The position numbers and the translations under genes were made by a program. Positions 27,324 through 37,981 of a stretch of DNA of 46,538 nucleotides are shown one piece after another. Positions within the stretch are counted from its first letter, which is position 1. Each line of letters begins with the position of its first letter. The notes under the pieces are model-generated. The model was not told where the DNA came from and searched no databases. It saw only the letters and a program-made list of their open reading frames with translations. The DNA is from a virus: positions 1-46,538 of IMG/VR virus record IMGVR_UViG_3300044467_000165, one strand, 5' to 3'.

Positions 27324-28304
27324 ATGGGCGCGCCATACAATTCATTCACAGACTACCCGAACGGGGTGACGAGCTTCGGCGTCCCCGTGCTGGGGGGCGG
27401 ACCGGGGAAGTTCGTCACTGCCCCGTTCGGCCGCACCTGGTTCATCAATACTAACTCCACGATTCCAGCGTCTGGGTGGCAGGCAGGCAGTGACGGATAT
27501 AGCGGCACGTCTCCCACGTCTGCGTTTCAGACGATGACGAAGGCGTTCACGGTGGTAAATGCCGGTGACGTGATCAACTTCACCGGCAAGCTCACAGAAC
27601 AGCTCGTCACGCCCGTCCAGATTTTTGATGTCTGGATCAATGGATGCGGCAACCGTCCACGGCATGCGGACTCCACGCCTTCCGGTGGCCAGTACGCTGC
27701 AGCTCAGTGGGCCCCTCCGGCGAGCGGCGGAATTGCCGCGCAAGCCACGCTGCGTGTACTTCAGCAAGGCTGGCGTTTCACGAATTTCCTCTGGACGGCA
27801 ATCGATACGAATGCTGCGTGTCTGGAGATCGTGCGAAATGCCGGCGCTGGCGACCTGGAGCGCGATGGCTCCCACGCTTCGGTCTTTGGTTGCCGATTTG
27901 CCGGCGCTGGCGTTGGAATTCGTAGCGGTGTCGCCGGTACGTTTACCGAAATTGCGTTCAACGTCGAAGTTGCCGGGAGCAAGTTCAACGACATGACGAC
28001 TGCGATGAGCGGTATCAACGGAAACGGTTGGTACATCCATCACAACGTATTCGGCCCGAATACGAATCAGATCATCATGGCGCTGCAGAACTCCGTGATT
28101 GAGTACAACAACATTGGTCCATTCACGGCGGCGGCCAACTCCGGCGGCATCGATCTCAACGGCGGTGCCGGAACGAATCAGGTCTCATTGAACAATCTCA
28201 GCGGGACCTACTCGATTGCCGGCGGCTACCGAGTCGGTGGGGCCGGTGACAACTGGTACGGAAACGCTTCTTCCGCCGGCTTCACCTCGGCCGATCCTGC
28301 CTAA
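27324..28304 (+). CDS. beta-helix protein, putative tail spike
   Basis: 326 residues. N-terminal part with FGRTWFINTN and SAFQTMTKAFTVVNAGDVIN, then repeated short strands (NGNGWYIHHNVFG, NQIIMALQNSVIEYNNI, GIDLNGGAGTNQVSLNN), the pattern of a right-handed parallel beta-helix as in pectate-lyase-type spikes. Directly after the capsid gene. Likely a carbohydrate-binding or -cleaving spike or capsid fibre. Confidence 0.7.
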   Translation: MGAPYNSFTDYPNGVTSFGVPVLGGGPGKFVTAPFGRTWFINTNSTIPASGWQAGSDGYSGTSPTSAFQTMTKAFTVVNAGDVINFTGKLTEQLVTPVQIFDVWINGCGNRPRHADSTPSGGQYAAAQWAPPASGGIAAQATLRVLQQGWRFTNFLWTAIDTNAACLEIVRNAGAGDLERDGSHASVFGCRFAGAGVGIRSGVAGTFTEIAFNVEVAGSKFNDMTTAMSGINGNGWYIHHNVFGPNTNQIIMALQNSVIEYNNIGPFTAAANSGGIDLNGGAGTNQVSLNNLSGTYSIAGGYRVGGAGDNWYGNASSAGFTSADPA

Positions 28305-28313
28305 CCTCTCAAC

Positions 28314-28342
28314 GAGGCGCGGGTCCGAGCGGGCCGCGCCTC
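28314..28342 (+). terminator. strong hairpin between structural genes
   Basis: GAGGCGCGG/CCGCGCCTC, 9-bp perfect stem with an 11-nt loop, 10 nt after the beta-helix gene. No T-run follows, so it may attenuate or stabilise mRNA rather than terminate. Confidence 0.45.
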
Positions 28343-28352
28343 TGAGGAAATC

Positions 28353-28979
28353 ATGCGTCCTATCCGCATCACCCGTGCATTGCTCACGGCCGATGACAAT
28401 GGCATTGCCGAAGTGCAGCAGCTCGTAGGCGCCGGGGACCTCACGCTAAACGGCGCCCTCGTGGCCGGCGGCATTGCGCAACTCACCTCGCAGCGCAAGG
28501 TCGGCATGTTCTCCGCCGGCAACATCTCCACCGTTGTATTCACTATCTACGGAACGGATCAGGTGGGCAACACGATCAGCGACACGATCACTGGCATCAA
28601 CAACACCACGGTTTCGACCACGCTCGATTTCCTGACGGTCACGCGCATCGCTGCGAGCGCCGCAGTTGGATCGGATGTCATTGCCGGCACGACGGGCGTC
28701 GGAGCCTCCCAGCCCATTCCGCTCGATATGTATCTCGATCCATTCAACGTCTCATTATTCTGCGACGTGACGGGCACCGTGAACTACACCGCGCAGTTCA
28801 CTTTTGATGATGTATTCGCGAGTGCGGGGCCCTATACCTGGGCAAACCATCCAGACCTCACTGCCGCGACGGCGGACGGGGATGGGACTTATATCTCCCC
28901 TGTCACCGCGACACGACTCGTTACGAACTCGGGCACAGGCAGCATTGTGATGACTGTCTTGCAAGCCGGCGTGTTGTAA
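28353..28979 (+). CDS. virion-associated beta protein, 208 aa
   Basis: Leader TGAGGAAATC. Begins MRPIRITRALLTADDNGIAE. Rich in Thr/Val/Gly beta strands (TISDTITGINNTTVSTTLDF). Looks structural. No family named. Confidence 0.65.
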   Translation: MRPIRITRALLTADDNGIAEVQQLVGAGDLTLNGALVAGGIAQLTSQRKVGMFSAGNISTVVFTIYGTDQVGNTISDTITGINNTTVSTTLDFLTVTRIAASAAVGSDVIAGTTGVGASQPIPLDMYLDPFNVSLFCDVTGTVNYTAQFTFDDVFASAGPYTWANHPDLTAATADGDGTYISPVTATRLVTNSGTGSIVMTVLQAGVL

Positions 28980-28994
28980 AGCGCGCTCAATGCA

Positions 28995-29756
28995 ATGGCC
29001 ATCACAGGCGGCCGTGATCCGACGATTGATGCGAATACGGCGCTCGGCTTTGGTCTCTTTGGAGGCTACACCGTATTTACCATTTCCGGTTTCAATCCCG
29101 ATGTAGATACCGGGTCTCTTCCCGAAGATATTTGGAATGGTGGTGGTGTCTACACTGGCTTTCCAACCGGGGCCCCGGAGACGGTGGAGGTATTTTCGAG
29201 TAGCGCCTCGGACACGGGGCCTGTTCTCATCCGGGGACTTCAGTCGTCCACCTCAACTGCCTATAGCACCGAAACCATACAGCTCACCGGCACGACGCCC
29301 GTTGCGAGCGTGCAGGCATATTACCGCGTGAATCAGGGCGCCTTTTTAGGCGGCGCGCCGACGAGTTTCAATGTTGGCACGATTACCTGCCGACATACCG
29401 TCACAACGGCGAACGTGTTTTTCGTCATGCCCATTGGCAGATCGATCACGGCGGTTGCGGCGTTCACAGTGCCTTCTGGAAACAGCGCGCTCGTGACTGG
29501 GACGCGCACCAGCATTGTCTCTGGTGGGGCGAACGATTCCATCGAAGCAACGCTATGGATTCGCAATGCGAGCCTTGGCCCTCTTTTGCCGACCGCCCTT
29601 TCCGCCACGCCATCCTCCCCCGCTATTTATTCGCCGCGCGTAGGTTTTCTTCTCAGTGCTGGAGCCGACATGATTATGAGAGTGGTCGATACACAAGCTA
29701 GCAATGTGACGGTCGCGAGCGTCTATGAAGTGATCCTGCGGCGACTCAGCCTATGA
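28995..29756 (+). CDS. virion-associated beta protein, 253 aa
   Basis: Begins [10 protein letters not shown]. Thr/Ser/Gly-rich strands throughout ([20 protein letters not shown]). Probably a virion or fibre component. The SD is weak. Its stop overlaps the next start (ATGA). Confidence 0.6.
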   Translation: MAITGGRDPTIDANTALGFGLFGGYTVFTISGFNPDVDTGSLPEDIWNGGGVYTGFPTGAPETVEVFSSSASDTGPVLIRGLQSSTSTAYSTETIQLTGTTPVASVQAYYRVNQGAFLGGAPTSFNVGTITCRHTVTTANVFFVMPIGRSITAVAAFTVPSGNSALVTGTRTSIVSGGANDSIEATLWIRNASLGPLLPTALSATPSSPAIYSPRVGFLLSAGADMIMRVVDTQASNVTVASVYEVILRRLSL

Positions 29757-31720
29757 GCGGTATCACAGGACCGGGCGTTACCGGAGGTGACAGCGCTTCG
29801 TCCGATGAGGATTTCGTCACTTACTCGGATGAGAGCGCGACCTTACCGAATTCCCGTGCGCTCACCGCCGGCACGAACATCACGCTCGATACCTCTGTCG
29901 CCAATGTTCTGACTATCAATGCGAGCGGCGGCGGGAGCACCGTTCCGACGACCGTGCAGGGCGATACGCTCTATGCATCCGCCGCGAACACACTGACCGC
30001 GCTCGCGAAGGATACGAACGCAACGCGCTACATTGCCAACACGGGCGCGAGCAACAACACCGCGTGGGCACAAGTGAATCTCGCCAACGGGGTCACCGGG
30101 ACATTGCCCGTAGGTAACGGCGGGACGGGTCTAACGAGCGGCACTTCGGGTGGAGTCCCCTACTATTCAGCGGCAAATACAGTTGCCAGTTCCGCTGCGC
30201 TCGCGGCCAATCAACTCGTGCTTGGCGGAGGCGCTGGGACCACCCCCGCTACACTTGGCTCGCTTGGGACCACGACGACGCTGCTTCACGGCAACGCTGC
30301 AGGAGCACCCACTTTCGGCGCGGTCTCACTCACTGCTGATGTGACGGGCGATCTGCCCTTCGCCAATCTCGCGCAGGGTTCCGCGCTGTCTCTCTTGGGG
30401 GTTGAGGGTAACGCGAGCGCAGACAACGCGAGCATTGTTGCGGCGAGCGACAACCAAGTAATGCGTCGCTCAGGCACTGCCATTGCGTTCGGCGCAGTGA
30501 ACCTCGCCAGTAGCGCTGCGATCACTGGCAATCTTCCGGTCGCCAATCTCAACAGCGGCACGAGCGCGAGCGCCTCGACGTTCTGGAGAGGGGATGCCAC
30601 GTGGGCCGCCGCAGGCGGAGCGCCGGCCGGCAGCGATACGCAGGTGCAGTACAACGACGGGGGCGCGTTCGGCGGCGACGACGCGTTCACGTGGGACGAA
30701 ACGACTCACCTACTCACGCTCGGCACGGCTGCGACAGCCGCCACTATTGCCGCACCCGGTGGAACGGTTGCGTTGTCGATCCGGGCGAGCACAGGAACGG
30801 GAGGCGGGAACGGCGGCCAGATGGCCGTGACGGGCGGCGCTGGCAACGGCGCGGGCGCGGGTGGCCAGCTCTTACTGAGAGGCGGAGCGGGCGGAACTAC
30901 CTCAGGTTCTGGTGGCGTGGCAAACATCCAAGGCGGTGCGGGCGGTTCGACCAACGGCAACGGCGCGCAGGTGTCTATCACGGGCGGTGCAGGCGTAGGC
31001 GCGGGCGTAAGCGGCGGCGTGGTAATTAATGGAGGCGCGTCGGGGTCATCGGGCACGAGTTCGCCGGTAGAACTTGTGGGCGGCACGTCCGGCAGTGGCG
31101 CCGGGGGCAACATCACGCTTGCGGCTTCGGCCGGCGTTGGAACGGGAGCCGGCGGCGTTATCACGCTGACGTCGGGAAATGGCGCCGGCACGAATCAGAA
31201 CGCTGGCACCGTCACGGTTGCAACAGGCACGCGTACCGGTAGCGGCACGGCAAATTTGAGCCTCGCAACGAATGGCAGCACGAGAATCACGATTGACGCC
31301 GGCGGCGCTTGGCTCATGGCGGGAACAACCTCCGGCACAGCAGCGCAGATTCTTACGAGCAATGGAAGCGCCGCAGCGCCGACGTGGCAAGACGCCCCTT
31401 CCGATGAGCGTCTCAAGCGAGATATCGAGCCTCTGGTCGATGCTGTTGACACGATCAGCAAGTTACGTCCTGTCGAATTCTCCTGGCGCTCCGACACGAC
31501 ACGGGACGACGGCCGCCGTCACTATGGACTCATTGCGCAGGAAGTGTTGATCGCGCTCGAAGGGCGTGCGGTATCGACATGCATGCTGCCGCAGGGCGGC
31601 GAAATGGTCGAGCGCTTCGATCTTCGCTTCAACGAAATTACTCCTATTTTGATCCGTGCTGTACAGGAGTTGACGGCTCGGCTCGTGCAGCTAGAAAACT
31701 TACTGGAGTCGAAGACATGA
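29753..31720 (+). CDS. tail fibre with C-terminal S74 chaperone-protease domain
   Basis: 655 residues. Repetitive Ala/Gly/Thr shaft; a module shared with the fibres at 34040 and 35561 ([33 protein letters not shown]); collagen-like Gly-rich stretch about 340-470; C-terminal domain from about 550 starting [12 protein letters not shown] with YGLIAQEV, the signature of the intramolecular chaperone Peptidase_S74, which trimerises the fibre and cleaves itself off. Role: host recognition. Confidence 0.85.
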   Translation: MSGITGPGVTGGDSASSDEDFVTYSDESATLPNSRALTAGTNITLDTSVANVLTINASGGGSTVPTTVQGDTLYASAANTLTALAKDTNATRYIANTGASNNTAWAQVNLANGVTGTLPVGNGGTGLTSGTSGGVPYYSAANTVASSAALAANQLVLGGGAGTTPATLGSLGTTTTLLHGNAAGAPTFGAVSLTADVTGDLPFANLAQGSALSLLGVEGNASADNASIVAASDNQVMRRSGTAIAFGAVNLASSAAITGNLPVANLNSGTSASASTFWRGDATWAAAGGAPAGSDTQVQYNDGGAFGGDDAFTWDETTHLLTLGTAATAATIAAPGGTVALSIRASTGTGGGNGGQMAVTGGAGNGAGAGGQLLLRGGAGGTTSGSGGVANIQGGAGGSTNGNGAQVSITGGAGVGAGVSGGVVINGGASGSSGTSSPVELVGGTSGSGAGGNITLAASAGVGTGAGGVITLTSGNGAGTNQNAGTVTVATGTRTGSGTANLSLATNGSTRITIDAGGAWLMAGTTSGTAAQILTSNGSAAAPTWQDAPSDERLKRDIEPLVDAVDTISKLRPVEFSWRSDTTRDDGRRHYGLIAQEVLIALEGRAVSTCMLPQGGEMVERFDLRFNEITPILIRAVQELTARLVQLENLLESKT

Positions 31721-32400
31721 AGGGTTTCAAACCGACAGGCTACGGTCCATCGAGTGGATTCAAATATCCGGCACGCATGGGCTTCACGGGTTCAACCGGG
31801 AACATCACGCAGGTTTCGCCTTACACGCGTCGCCTGGCGAAGTCGTATGTGCAGCCCCAGAAGTTCGCGGAAGGTGGCTTCGTACGGCAGGACAGTCCGC
31901 GCATGAAGTCTGATGTGATCGGCGATCAGGGCAGCGCACTCACCAAGCGCGCGAAACCCTATAACGCGCTTGACCAGGAGTCGGGCGGCAAATCGCCGCT
32001 TCGGCCCGGCTACAAGAAAGGCGGCATGGCAAAGAAACGCGGAGCGCTCATGCAGATGGCTGGCATGAATATGCCGATGAAAAAGACCATGAAGAAAGCC
32101 GATGGCGGCAAGATAGTTCGTGGATCAAGCGCGAAGAGCTTCATGGAGTCATTGAAGGATGTGCCAGCGCTCATGAAGAGCGTCGTGAATAGCGCCGTAT
32201 CCGACGTGAAGGGCAAGATGTACAACCGTCAACGCACGGTCGGTGGTCGCAGTGAGTCTATCGGCGAATACGCTACCGAGGCCGAACGCGGTGATCGGAA
32301 GGCGAGCCGCTATGCGCGCGGCGGGAAAACACGCATGGGCTACGGAATGGGCGGTGCCGCCGGGAACATTACGGGGATCGATCCTAAAAAAAAAGGATGA
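31717..32400 (+). CDS. basic GG-motif structural protein, 227 aa
   Basis: ATG overlaps the fibre stop (ATGA). Lys/Gly/Met-rich with recurring FAEGG, YKKGG, KADGG and YARGG motifs, a style common in phage virion proteins of this type. Ends with nine A residues (32386-32394) right before GGATGA, a possible slippage site into the next gene. Confidence 0.65.
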   Translation: MKGFKPTGYGPSSGFKYPARMGFTGSTGNITQVSPYTRRLAKSYVQPQKFAEGGFVRQDSPRMKSDVIGDQGSALTKRAKPYNALDQESGGKSPLRPGYKKGGMAKKRGALMQMAGMNMPMKKTMKKADGGKIVRGSSAKSFMESLKDVPALMKSVVNSAVSDVKGKMYNRQRTVGGRSESIGEYATEAERGDRKASRYARGGKTRMGYGMGGAAGNITGIDPKKKG

Positions 32401-32573
32401 CGCAGGCTGAGCTGGAGGAGCGTCAGCTGAATCCTCGCTATGCAAGCGGCGGCGGTGTGACGGCTGGAGAAGCGAAGAAGATCGCCGAGCGCACAGTCGG
32501 CGAGCACGTGAAGTATCCGGCTCCGAAAGGCCATAGCGGCCTCGGACAGATGATCGCGAAGCGTCGCGGATAA
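32397..32573 (+). CDS. small GG-motif protein, 58 aa; possible frameshift extension
   Basis: [13 protein letters not shown] overlaps the previous stop (ATGA) in the -1 frame. NPRYASGGGVTAGEAKKIAE continues the GG-motif style of the gene upstream. A -1 shift on the A9 run would join both into about 285 residues. As a separate gene it lacks a clear SD, apart from AAAGG touching the start. Confidence 0.6.
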   Translation: MTQAELEERQLNPRYASGGGVTAGEAKKIAERTVGEHVKYPAPKGHSGLGQMIAKRRG

Positions 32574-32608
32574 ACGCTCCCCTTTGTTGTTGACCCTCGG
32601 AGGGGCTT

Positions 32609-32629
32609 GGCGCAAGGACGCGCCGTTTT
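32609..32629 (+). terminator. weak intrinsic terminator
   Basis: GGCGC/GCGCC stem with a 6-nt loop followed by GTTTT, in the gap before the TTG-started adaptor gene. Short stem, so probably partial. Confidence 0.4.
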
Positions 32630-32649
32630 AACTCCACTGGAGAATTACA

Positions 32650-33732
32650 TTGGCTGTGTCGGGCACGGTCTCTACGACCACGTTCACGACAAGGCAGGTG
32701 TGTGATCACGCCTTCCGTCGCTGTCGTCTGCCGACACAGCTTGTCACGAGCGAGCATCTGCAAATCGCAAAGGACTTGCTTTACCTGCTCATGAGCGAAC
32801 TGGTGAATCGCGGTATCCCGCTTTGGTGTATCGAGAAGCAGCTTCTGCCGCTGTATGAAGGTTCAACTGAAGTCACATGCCCGGATGGGACAGTGGATGT
32901 CCTGAACCTTCAGATTCGCCAGTTGCAGCGCCTCTCGGGCACAACGACAGCCAGTGAGGGAACGGCGGACAACGCCACCGATGCAGATGTGGAAACGTCC
33001 TGCACGCAGACGCTTGCCGCCGGCAACATCACTATCGAGTTCGAGTCCGCGACCTCGATCTCTAATCTGGGGATTCTGCCGAACGCCACGGGGACCTGGA
33101 GCATCGTCGTACAGACTTCACCGGATGGTGTCACGTATACGACCGTGTACGTGAATACCACATTCGCTGCGGTAAATGGCGAGTGGCAATGGATTGATTT
33201 GTTTGCGACGGACACCGTGCAGGAAGGCGTTGCGCTGAATACCGCCCTGTTCGTGCGGCTTCTGGCGGTGACGCCCACTATTCTCAACGTTCGCGAATTC
33301 GTGGTAGCGAACATGCCATCTGAGATTCCGATGGCGCGCATCAACAAGGATGATTATCAGAGCCTGCCGGATAAAGCCTTCCAGGGGCGCCCCGTCCAGT
33401 TCTGGCTCGACATCCAGCGAGACAACCCCGTCATCCGGATTTGGCCGGCGGTGCAGCTTCAGTACACCTTCTTCCAACTCGTCCTCACGCGAAAACGCTA
33501 CCTCATGGACGTAGGGACGCTGACGCAAACGCTCGACTTCCCACAACGATGGTTTGAGGCCGTGGTGTCTGAACTGGCTGCACGACTGGCGATGGAAGTG
33601 CAAGAAGTGGATATGCAATTGATTCCGGTGCTTCGGGGCGCAGCGGATCGCGCCCTCATGAACGCATGGACGGGCGAAGAGGATTCGAGTCCCGTGTTCC
33701 TCAGAGTAAACATCAGACCGTATACGACGTGA
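32650..33732 (+). CDS. head-to-tail adaptor, P22 gp4-like
   Basis: 360 residues from TTG 32650 with GGAG 7 nt upstream. The N-terminus (RQVCDHAFRRCRLP ... LYLLMSELVNRGIPLWCIEK) follows the P22 gp4-type tail adaptor plan: conserved helices, then GxxLW. The middle carries an inserted beta domain (about 105-215). The end has RWFEAVVSELAARLAMEV. Likely forms the ring below the portal. Confidence 0.7.
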   Translation: MAVSGTVSTTTFTTRQVCDHAFRRCRLPTQLVTSEHLQIAKDLLYLLMSELVNRGIPLWCIEKQLLPLYEGSTEVTCPDGTVDVLNLQIRQLQRLSGTTTASEGTADNATDADVETSCTQTLAAGNITIEFESATSISNLGILPNATGTWSIVVQTSPDGVTYTTVYVNTTFAAVNGEWQWIDLFATDTVQEGVALNTALFVRLLAVTPTILNVREFVVANMPSEIPMARINKDDYQSLPDKAFQGRPVQFWLDIQRDNPVIRIWPAVQLQYTFFQLVLTRKRYLMDVGTLTQTLDFPQRWFEAVVSELAARLAMEVQEVDMQLIPVLRGAADRALMNAWTGEEDSSPVFLRVNIRPYTT

Positions 33733-34037
33733 GCGGATGGGACGATCCCACAGGTGCCCCGTATTACGCGGTGGGCATCTGTGATCGCTGCAATCGTCGT
33801 TTTCTTCTGCACGAACTGATCCAGGACGGAAATCTTCCGGGTCTACGCGTCTGCAAAGACGACTGGGACATGCTCGACCCGTATCGCCTCCCGGCGCGCC
33901 AGTCGGACAACCTCATCCTCCCCTTCGTGCGCCCCGATGTGCCGCTGACTATTTCAGCCGCCGCAACCTTTTTGATCCTGACCGAAAGCAACGATCCGCT
34001 CATTACCGAGGATGACGATTACATCGTCCAGCAATAG
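33729..34037 (+). CDS. small zinc-ribbon virion-operon protein, 102 aa
   Basis: GTG overlapping the previous stop (GTGA). N-terminal ICDRCNRRF and VCKDDWD are zinc ligands, as in a small protein frequently found between adaptor genes of similar phages (CDRC..GLxVCxxCWD; here the last Cys is Asp). Unknown role. Confidence 0.7.
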   Translation: MSGWDDPTGAPYYAVGICDRCNRRFLLHELIQDGNLPGLRVCKDDWDMLDPYRLPARQSDNLILPFVRPDVPLTISAAATFLILTESNDPLITEDDDYIVQQ

Positions 34038-34039
34038 AT

Positions 34040-34909
34040 ATGGCGAACGTCAAAATCTCCGAACTTCCGGCCGCCACGGAGCCTCTTGCCGGCACCGAGC
34101 CGGTGCCACTCGTTCAGAGCGGCGCCACCAAGCGAGCCCCCGCATCGGCCTTCGGCCCAGCGCTACCGCTTGTCGTGACCAACGGCGGAACTGGCCTTGC
34201 GACCGTGACTCAGGGAGACACGTTGTACGCGTCTGCGACAAACACGCTGACGGCGCTCGCGAAGAACGCAACGGCCACGCGATACGTATCGAATACTGGC
34301 ACGAGTAACAATCCTGCGTGGGCGCAGGTGAATCTCGCCAACGGCGTGACCGGAAATCTTCCGGTCGCCAATCTCAATAGTGGTACGAGCGCGAGTGCTA
34401 CGACCTTCTGGCGCGGCGATGGTACGTGGGCTGCCGCTGCGGGCGGCGTGACACTGCTCGCCTCAGTGCCAGCTGTATCTTTTACAAACACTGAGTTTGG
34501 AACACTCGTGAGTCTGTCAATCGCCAATGTCGCGCAATCTGGCGATGTTCTGTACTTCGTAGCTCACGGAACATTCAATCAGGACGATGCCGGTGGCGCG
34601 GGATTGATTATTAACGTCTCGCTCAATGGCACAAACCTGATGGGCGCCGTCGATACCGTTGACATTTTGACCGCAGGCTCCGGAGTATGGTGTTGTGAAT
34701 TCACGGCAGTTGCTACTGCAACGTACAGCGTTGGCGGCTCGTTCACTGTCAACAATGCCAGTCAAACCACTATTCCGGAAGCAGCCTTCATAGCGTCCGC
34801 AGCGGTTGCATTCGCAAATCCAACGACCGTTGAGCTTCTTTTCGATTGGGATGGCGTGACGGTGTCCGACATTGCGGTGTTTTCCGGCTTCCTCCAGCGG
34901 ATGAGATAA
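34040..34909 (+). CDS. tail fibre protein, 289 aa
   Basis: Begins [20 protein letters not shown], a classic fibre N-terminus. Then the shared shaft module ([18 protein letters not shown] ... [17 protein letters not shown]), FWRGDGTW, and a C-terminal beta-sandwich-like head. Probably receptor-binding. Confidence 0.75.
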   Translation: MANVKISELPAATEPLAGTEPVPLVQSGATKRAPASAFGPALPLVVTNGGTGLATVTQGDTLYASATNTLTALAKNATATRYVSNTGTSNNPAWAQVNLANGVTGNLPVANLNSGTSASATTFWRGDGTWAAAAGGVTLLASVPAVSFTNTEFGTLVSLSIANVAQSGDVLYFVAHGTFNQDDAGGAGLIINVSLNGTNLMGAVDTVDILTAGSGVWCCEFTAVATATYSVGGSFTVNNASQTTIPEAAFIASAAVAFANPTTVELLFDWDGVTVSDIAVFSGFLQRMR

Positions 34910-34913
34910 CCGC

Positions 34914-35561
34914 ATGCCCACCGCAATGACTTTCACGTCGCTGCAAGTGGATTTGCGGCGATATCTCGAACGCGGCTACGTCGAAGATACGACGGTCTAC
35001 GACCAGCTCCCGCGCCTCATCAATCTCGCTGAACGAGCTATTGCCACTGAACTGAAGTTCCAAGGCTTCATCAACGTGGTGACTGCGGCATTTGTCGCCG
35101 GCACAAGCGTGTATCAAAAGCCGGATCGATGGCGCACCACGGTGAGCATCAACTACGGCAGTGGTACTGACAACAACACGCGCAATCCAATCTTCCCGCG
35201 CTCGTACGAATACTGTCGCAGCTATTGGCCCGATGCCACACAGCGGACCGTGCCTCTGTTCTACGCAGACTACGATTACGAGCACTGGCTCATCACACCG
35301 ACGCCGGATGCGGCCTATCCGTTTGAAGCCCTCTATTACCAGCAGCCACCGCTGCTGGATAGCACCAACGAGACGAACTGGCTGACAGACTACGCACCGA
35401 ACGCGCTGCTATATCGCGCGCTGCTCGAAGCCACGCCATTCCTCAAGAACGATGAACGCATTCCGACGTGGAGTGCGATGTACGGCCAGCAGATGCAGGC
35501 CATCAACACACAAGACCTGCAAAAGATCGTGGACCGCTCGGCCACACGCAAGGCACCGTAA
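34914..35561 (+). CDS. tail adaptor/tubular-like protein, 215 aa
   Basis: SLQVDLRRYLERGYVEDTTV, YDQLPRLINLAERAIATELK, then WRTTVSINYG and EALYYQQPPLL. The pattern fits head-tail connector or T7-gp11-like adaptor proteins (helix pair, then beta domain binding portal). Located between two fibres; ends TAATG with the next gene. Confidence 0.65.
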   Translation: MPTAMTFTSLQVDLRRYLERGYVEDTTVYDQLPRLINLAERAIATELKFQGFINVVTAAFVAGTSVYQKPDRWRTTVSINYGSGTDNNTRNPIFPRSYEYCRSYWPDATQRTVPLFYADYDYEHWLITPTPDAAYPFEALYYQQPPLLDSTNETNWLTDYAPNALLYRALLEATPFLKNDERIPTWSAMYGQQMQAINTQDLQKIVDRSATRKAP

Positions 35562-37981
35562 TGACCGTCTATACCGAAATCTTCGGCGGGGGAACGATCT
35601 ACCCCGCCGAGCCCACCTTCCTGTCGCTCACCTATTCGACGAACCAGACGCTCGTGTGGCCCATCGAGCAGTCGGTCGGCGGCGACGACATCGTTGCGAA
35701 GATCATCGAACTGCATCCATCGACCACGAGTCTGACAGTAACGCTCGCCGATGCACGTCAGGTGAGTACGGGCTATACGGTTGTGTTCTATAACGCCGAA
35801 GCCTCAACGACCACGATCCTCGACAACGGCGGGAACACGCTGCTCACGGTTGCCTCCGGCACGGCGTGGCAAATCTACTTGCGGGATAACTCTACGGACA
35901 ACGGTCTGTGGCGCACCTTTCAGCAAGGCGCCGGAACGTCCACTGCGAACGCCGCCTCCCTGGCGGGAGCTGGCCTCAAGGCCATCACGACGACGCTCAA
36001 CACGATGCTCGATCCGGTCGAGCAGGCCGTGAGCTACGTTATCGTCAATGCGGATCGCGCGACCGTCCAGGTATGGACGGGCGCATCGGGCACCTTCACG
36101 CTTCCAAGTCCGGCGACAGTCGGCTCGGACTGGTACGTCGTCGTTAAGAACGCGGGCACCGGCAGCGTCACCGTCACACCCCCTTCCGGCACTATCGACG
36201 GGAGCGGCTCGCTCATCTTTGCGGTCGATGAGAGCGCGTTCATCTACACCGATGGCACCGACTTCTTCACGGTCGGGCTCGGACAAGCGGTTAACTCCGT
36301 CTTCGACTTCATCACGATCAACGTCGCGGGTACTGGCAATTACGTGCTTGCGGGTGCCGAACTCAACCGTATCGCGTATGAGTTCACCGGCATCCTCACG
36401 GGCAACCGCAACATCATCGTGCCGGCGAGCGTGCAGCAATACTGGTGCGACAACCAAACGAGCGGCGCCTTCACTCTCACGGTCAAGACGCTCGCCGGAA
36501 CCGGCGAGGTCGTTCTACCGGGGCAACGTCGCATCCTCTACTGTGACGGAACGAACGTCATCAGCGCAGAGACGTTCATTGTCAGCACCCCGGTGGGGGT
36601 AACTCAAGGCGGCACGGGACTTATCACCGTGGCGCAGGGGCAGTTGCTGTACGGATCAGCCGCCGATACCTATTCGCTGCTGACCAAGGACGCCAACGCG
36701 ACGCGGTATCTATCCAATACCGGCGCGAGCAATAACCCAGCCTGGGCGCAGGTTGTTCTCACCAATGGCGTCAGCGGCATTCTGCCAGGCGCCAACGGCG
36801 GCACGGCGAACGGATTCATGGCATTCAGTGGGCCCACCGCCAGCCTGAAGACGTTCGCGCTTCCGGATGCCTCCACCACGATTCTGACCACTAATGCCGT
36901 CATCACGGTCCCACAAGGCGGAACCGGACTCACCACCATCGCGCAAGGGGACCTTCTCTATGGCTCCGCCTCCAATACGCTCAGCGCGCTGACGAAGGAT
37001 GCGAACGCCACTCGATATCTTGCGAATACTGGCGCCACCAATAATCCCGCATGGGGCCAGGTCAATCTTGCGAATGGCGTGACGGGGAATCTTCCCGTCG
37101 CGAATCTCAACACCGGCACCAGCGCGAGTGCGACGACGTTTTGGCGTGGCGATGCGACGTGGGCAACTCCGCCGGGCGGCAGCGCGGTCAGCAACACAAT
37201 CACCTTCGCCGCCGGTACCTATTTCGATTTCAACCTGATTCAAGCCCTCGGCGGCACTCCGGGCGGGTCCGTCACGGTCACGATCAGCGTACCAATTGGC
37301 GCGCTGTTCTATGCCACGAACACGGCCACGCCTGCGATGGACCTCACAGGCCTGCCGGCCGGGTCCACGGTCAACATCACGAATCTCGGCTACATCATCG
37401 GCCGTGGTGGGGATGCGGGAGATGGGGCCGTTGCACAGGAAGGCGAAGCCGGCGGCGGCCATGAACTTTCGCGCGCCCAAGCGGGCCAGGCGGGTGGCAC
37501 CGCGATCACCGGGCCCAGCGCGGGCAACACCATCAACATTACCAATGCGAGCGGATTCATTTGGGGCGGGGGCGGCGGTGGCGGTGGTGGCGGGGCCACC
37601 GTTGAGAACACGACGAACGTCGGAGCAAACGGAGGCGGCGGCGGTGGTGGTGCCAGCGGAGGTCGCGGCGGTTGGGGCGGCACGAGTCAATCCGCCGGTT
37701 CTGCCGGAGGTCGCGGCGGATTCGGTCTGAATGGAGTCAATAGCGCGGCGGGCGCGGGCGGGGCTGGTTCAACCTCCGGTGCCCCGAGTGCAGGAGGTGC
37801 CGGCGGAGCCGGTGGTGGAAATGGTGCGGCCGGCACGGCGGGGACGGCAGAAACAGGTTCCGATTTCGATGCCGCCGCAGGAACGGGAGGTGCGGCCGGT
37901 GCAGCATTGGTGAGCGGCGGCGCCACAGTGAACTTCATCAGCGGTAGCGGCTCACCGAATGTCAAAGGTGCCGCAGCCTGA
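35561..37981 (+). CDS. large tail fibre with Gly-rich tip, 806 aa
   Basis: ATG overlaps the previous stop (TAATG). Repetitive beta shaft; two copies of the shared module (about 370-420 and 460-535: [18 protein letters not shown] and TRYLANTGATNNPAWGQV), FWRGDATW, then a C-terminal region from about 600 with very high Gly (runs of 7-9 Gly), resembling polyglycine-rich fibre tips. Probably an adhesin fibre. Confidence 0.75.
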   Translation: MTVYTEIFGGGTIYPAEPTFLSLTYSTNQTLVWPIEQSVGGDDIVAKIIELHPSTTSLTVTLADARQVSTGYTVVFYNAEASTTTILDNGGNTLLTVASGTAWQIYLRDNSTDNGLWRTFQQGAGTSTANAASLAGAGLKAITTTLNTMLDPVEQAVSYVIVNADRATVQVWTGASGTFTLPSPATVGSDWYVVVKNAGTGSVTVTPPSGTIDGSGSLIFAVDESAFIYTDGTDFFTVGLGQAVNSVFDFITINVAGTGNYVLAGAELNRIAYEFTGILTGNRNIIVPASVQQYWCDNQTSGAFTLTVKTLAGTGEVVLPGQRRILYCDGTNVISAETFIVSTPVGVTQGGTGLITVAQGQLLYGSAADTYSLLTKDANATRYLSNTGASNNPAWAQVVLTNGVSGILPGANGGTANGFMAFSGPTASLKTFALPDASTTILTTNAVITVPQGGTGLTTIAQGDLLYGSASNTLSALTKDANATRYLANTGATNNPAWGQVNLANGVTGNLPVANLNTGTSASATTFWRGDATWATPPGGSAVSNTITFAAGTYFDFNLIQALGGTPGGSVTVTISVPIGALFYATNTATPAMDLTGLPAGSTVNITNLGYIIGRGGDAGDGAVAQEGEAGGGHELSRAQAGQAGGTAITGPSAGNTINITNASGFIWGGGGGGGGGGATVENTTNVGANGGGGGGGASGGRGGWGGTSQSAGSAGGRGGFGLNGVNSAAGAGGAGSTSGAPSAGGAGGAGGGNGAAGTAGTAETGSDFDAAAGTGGAAGAALVSGGATVNFISGSGSPNVKGAAA

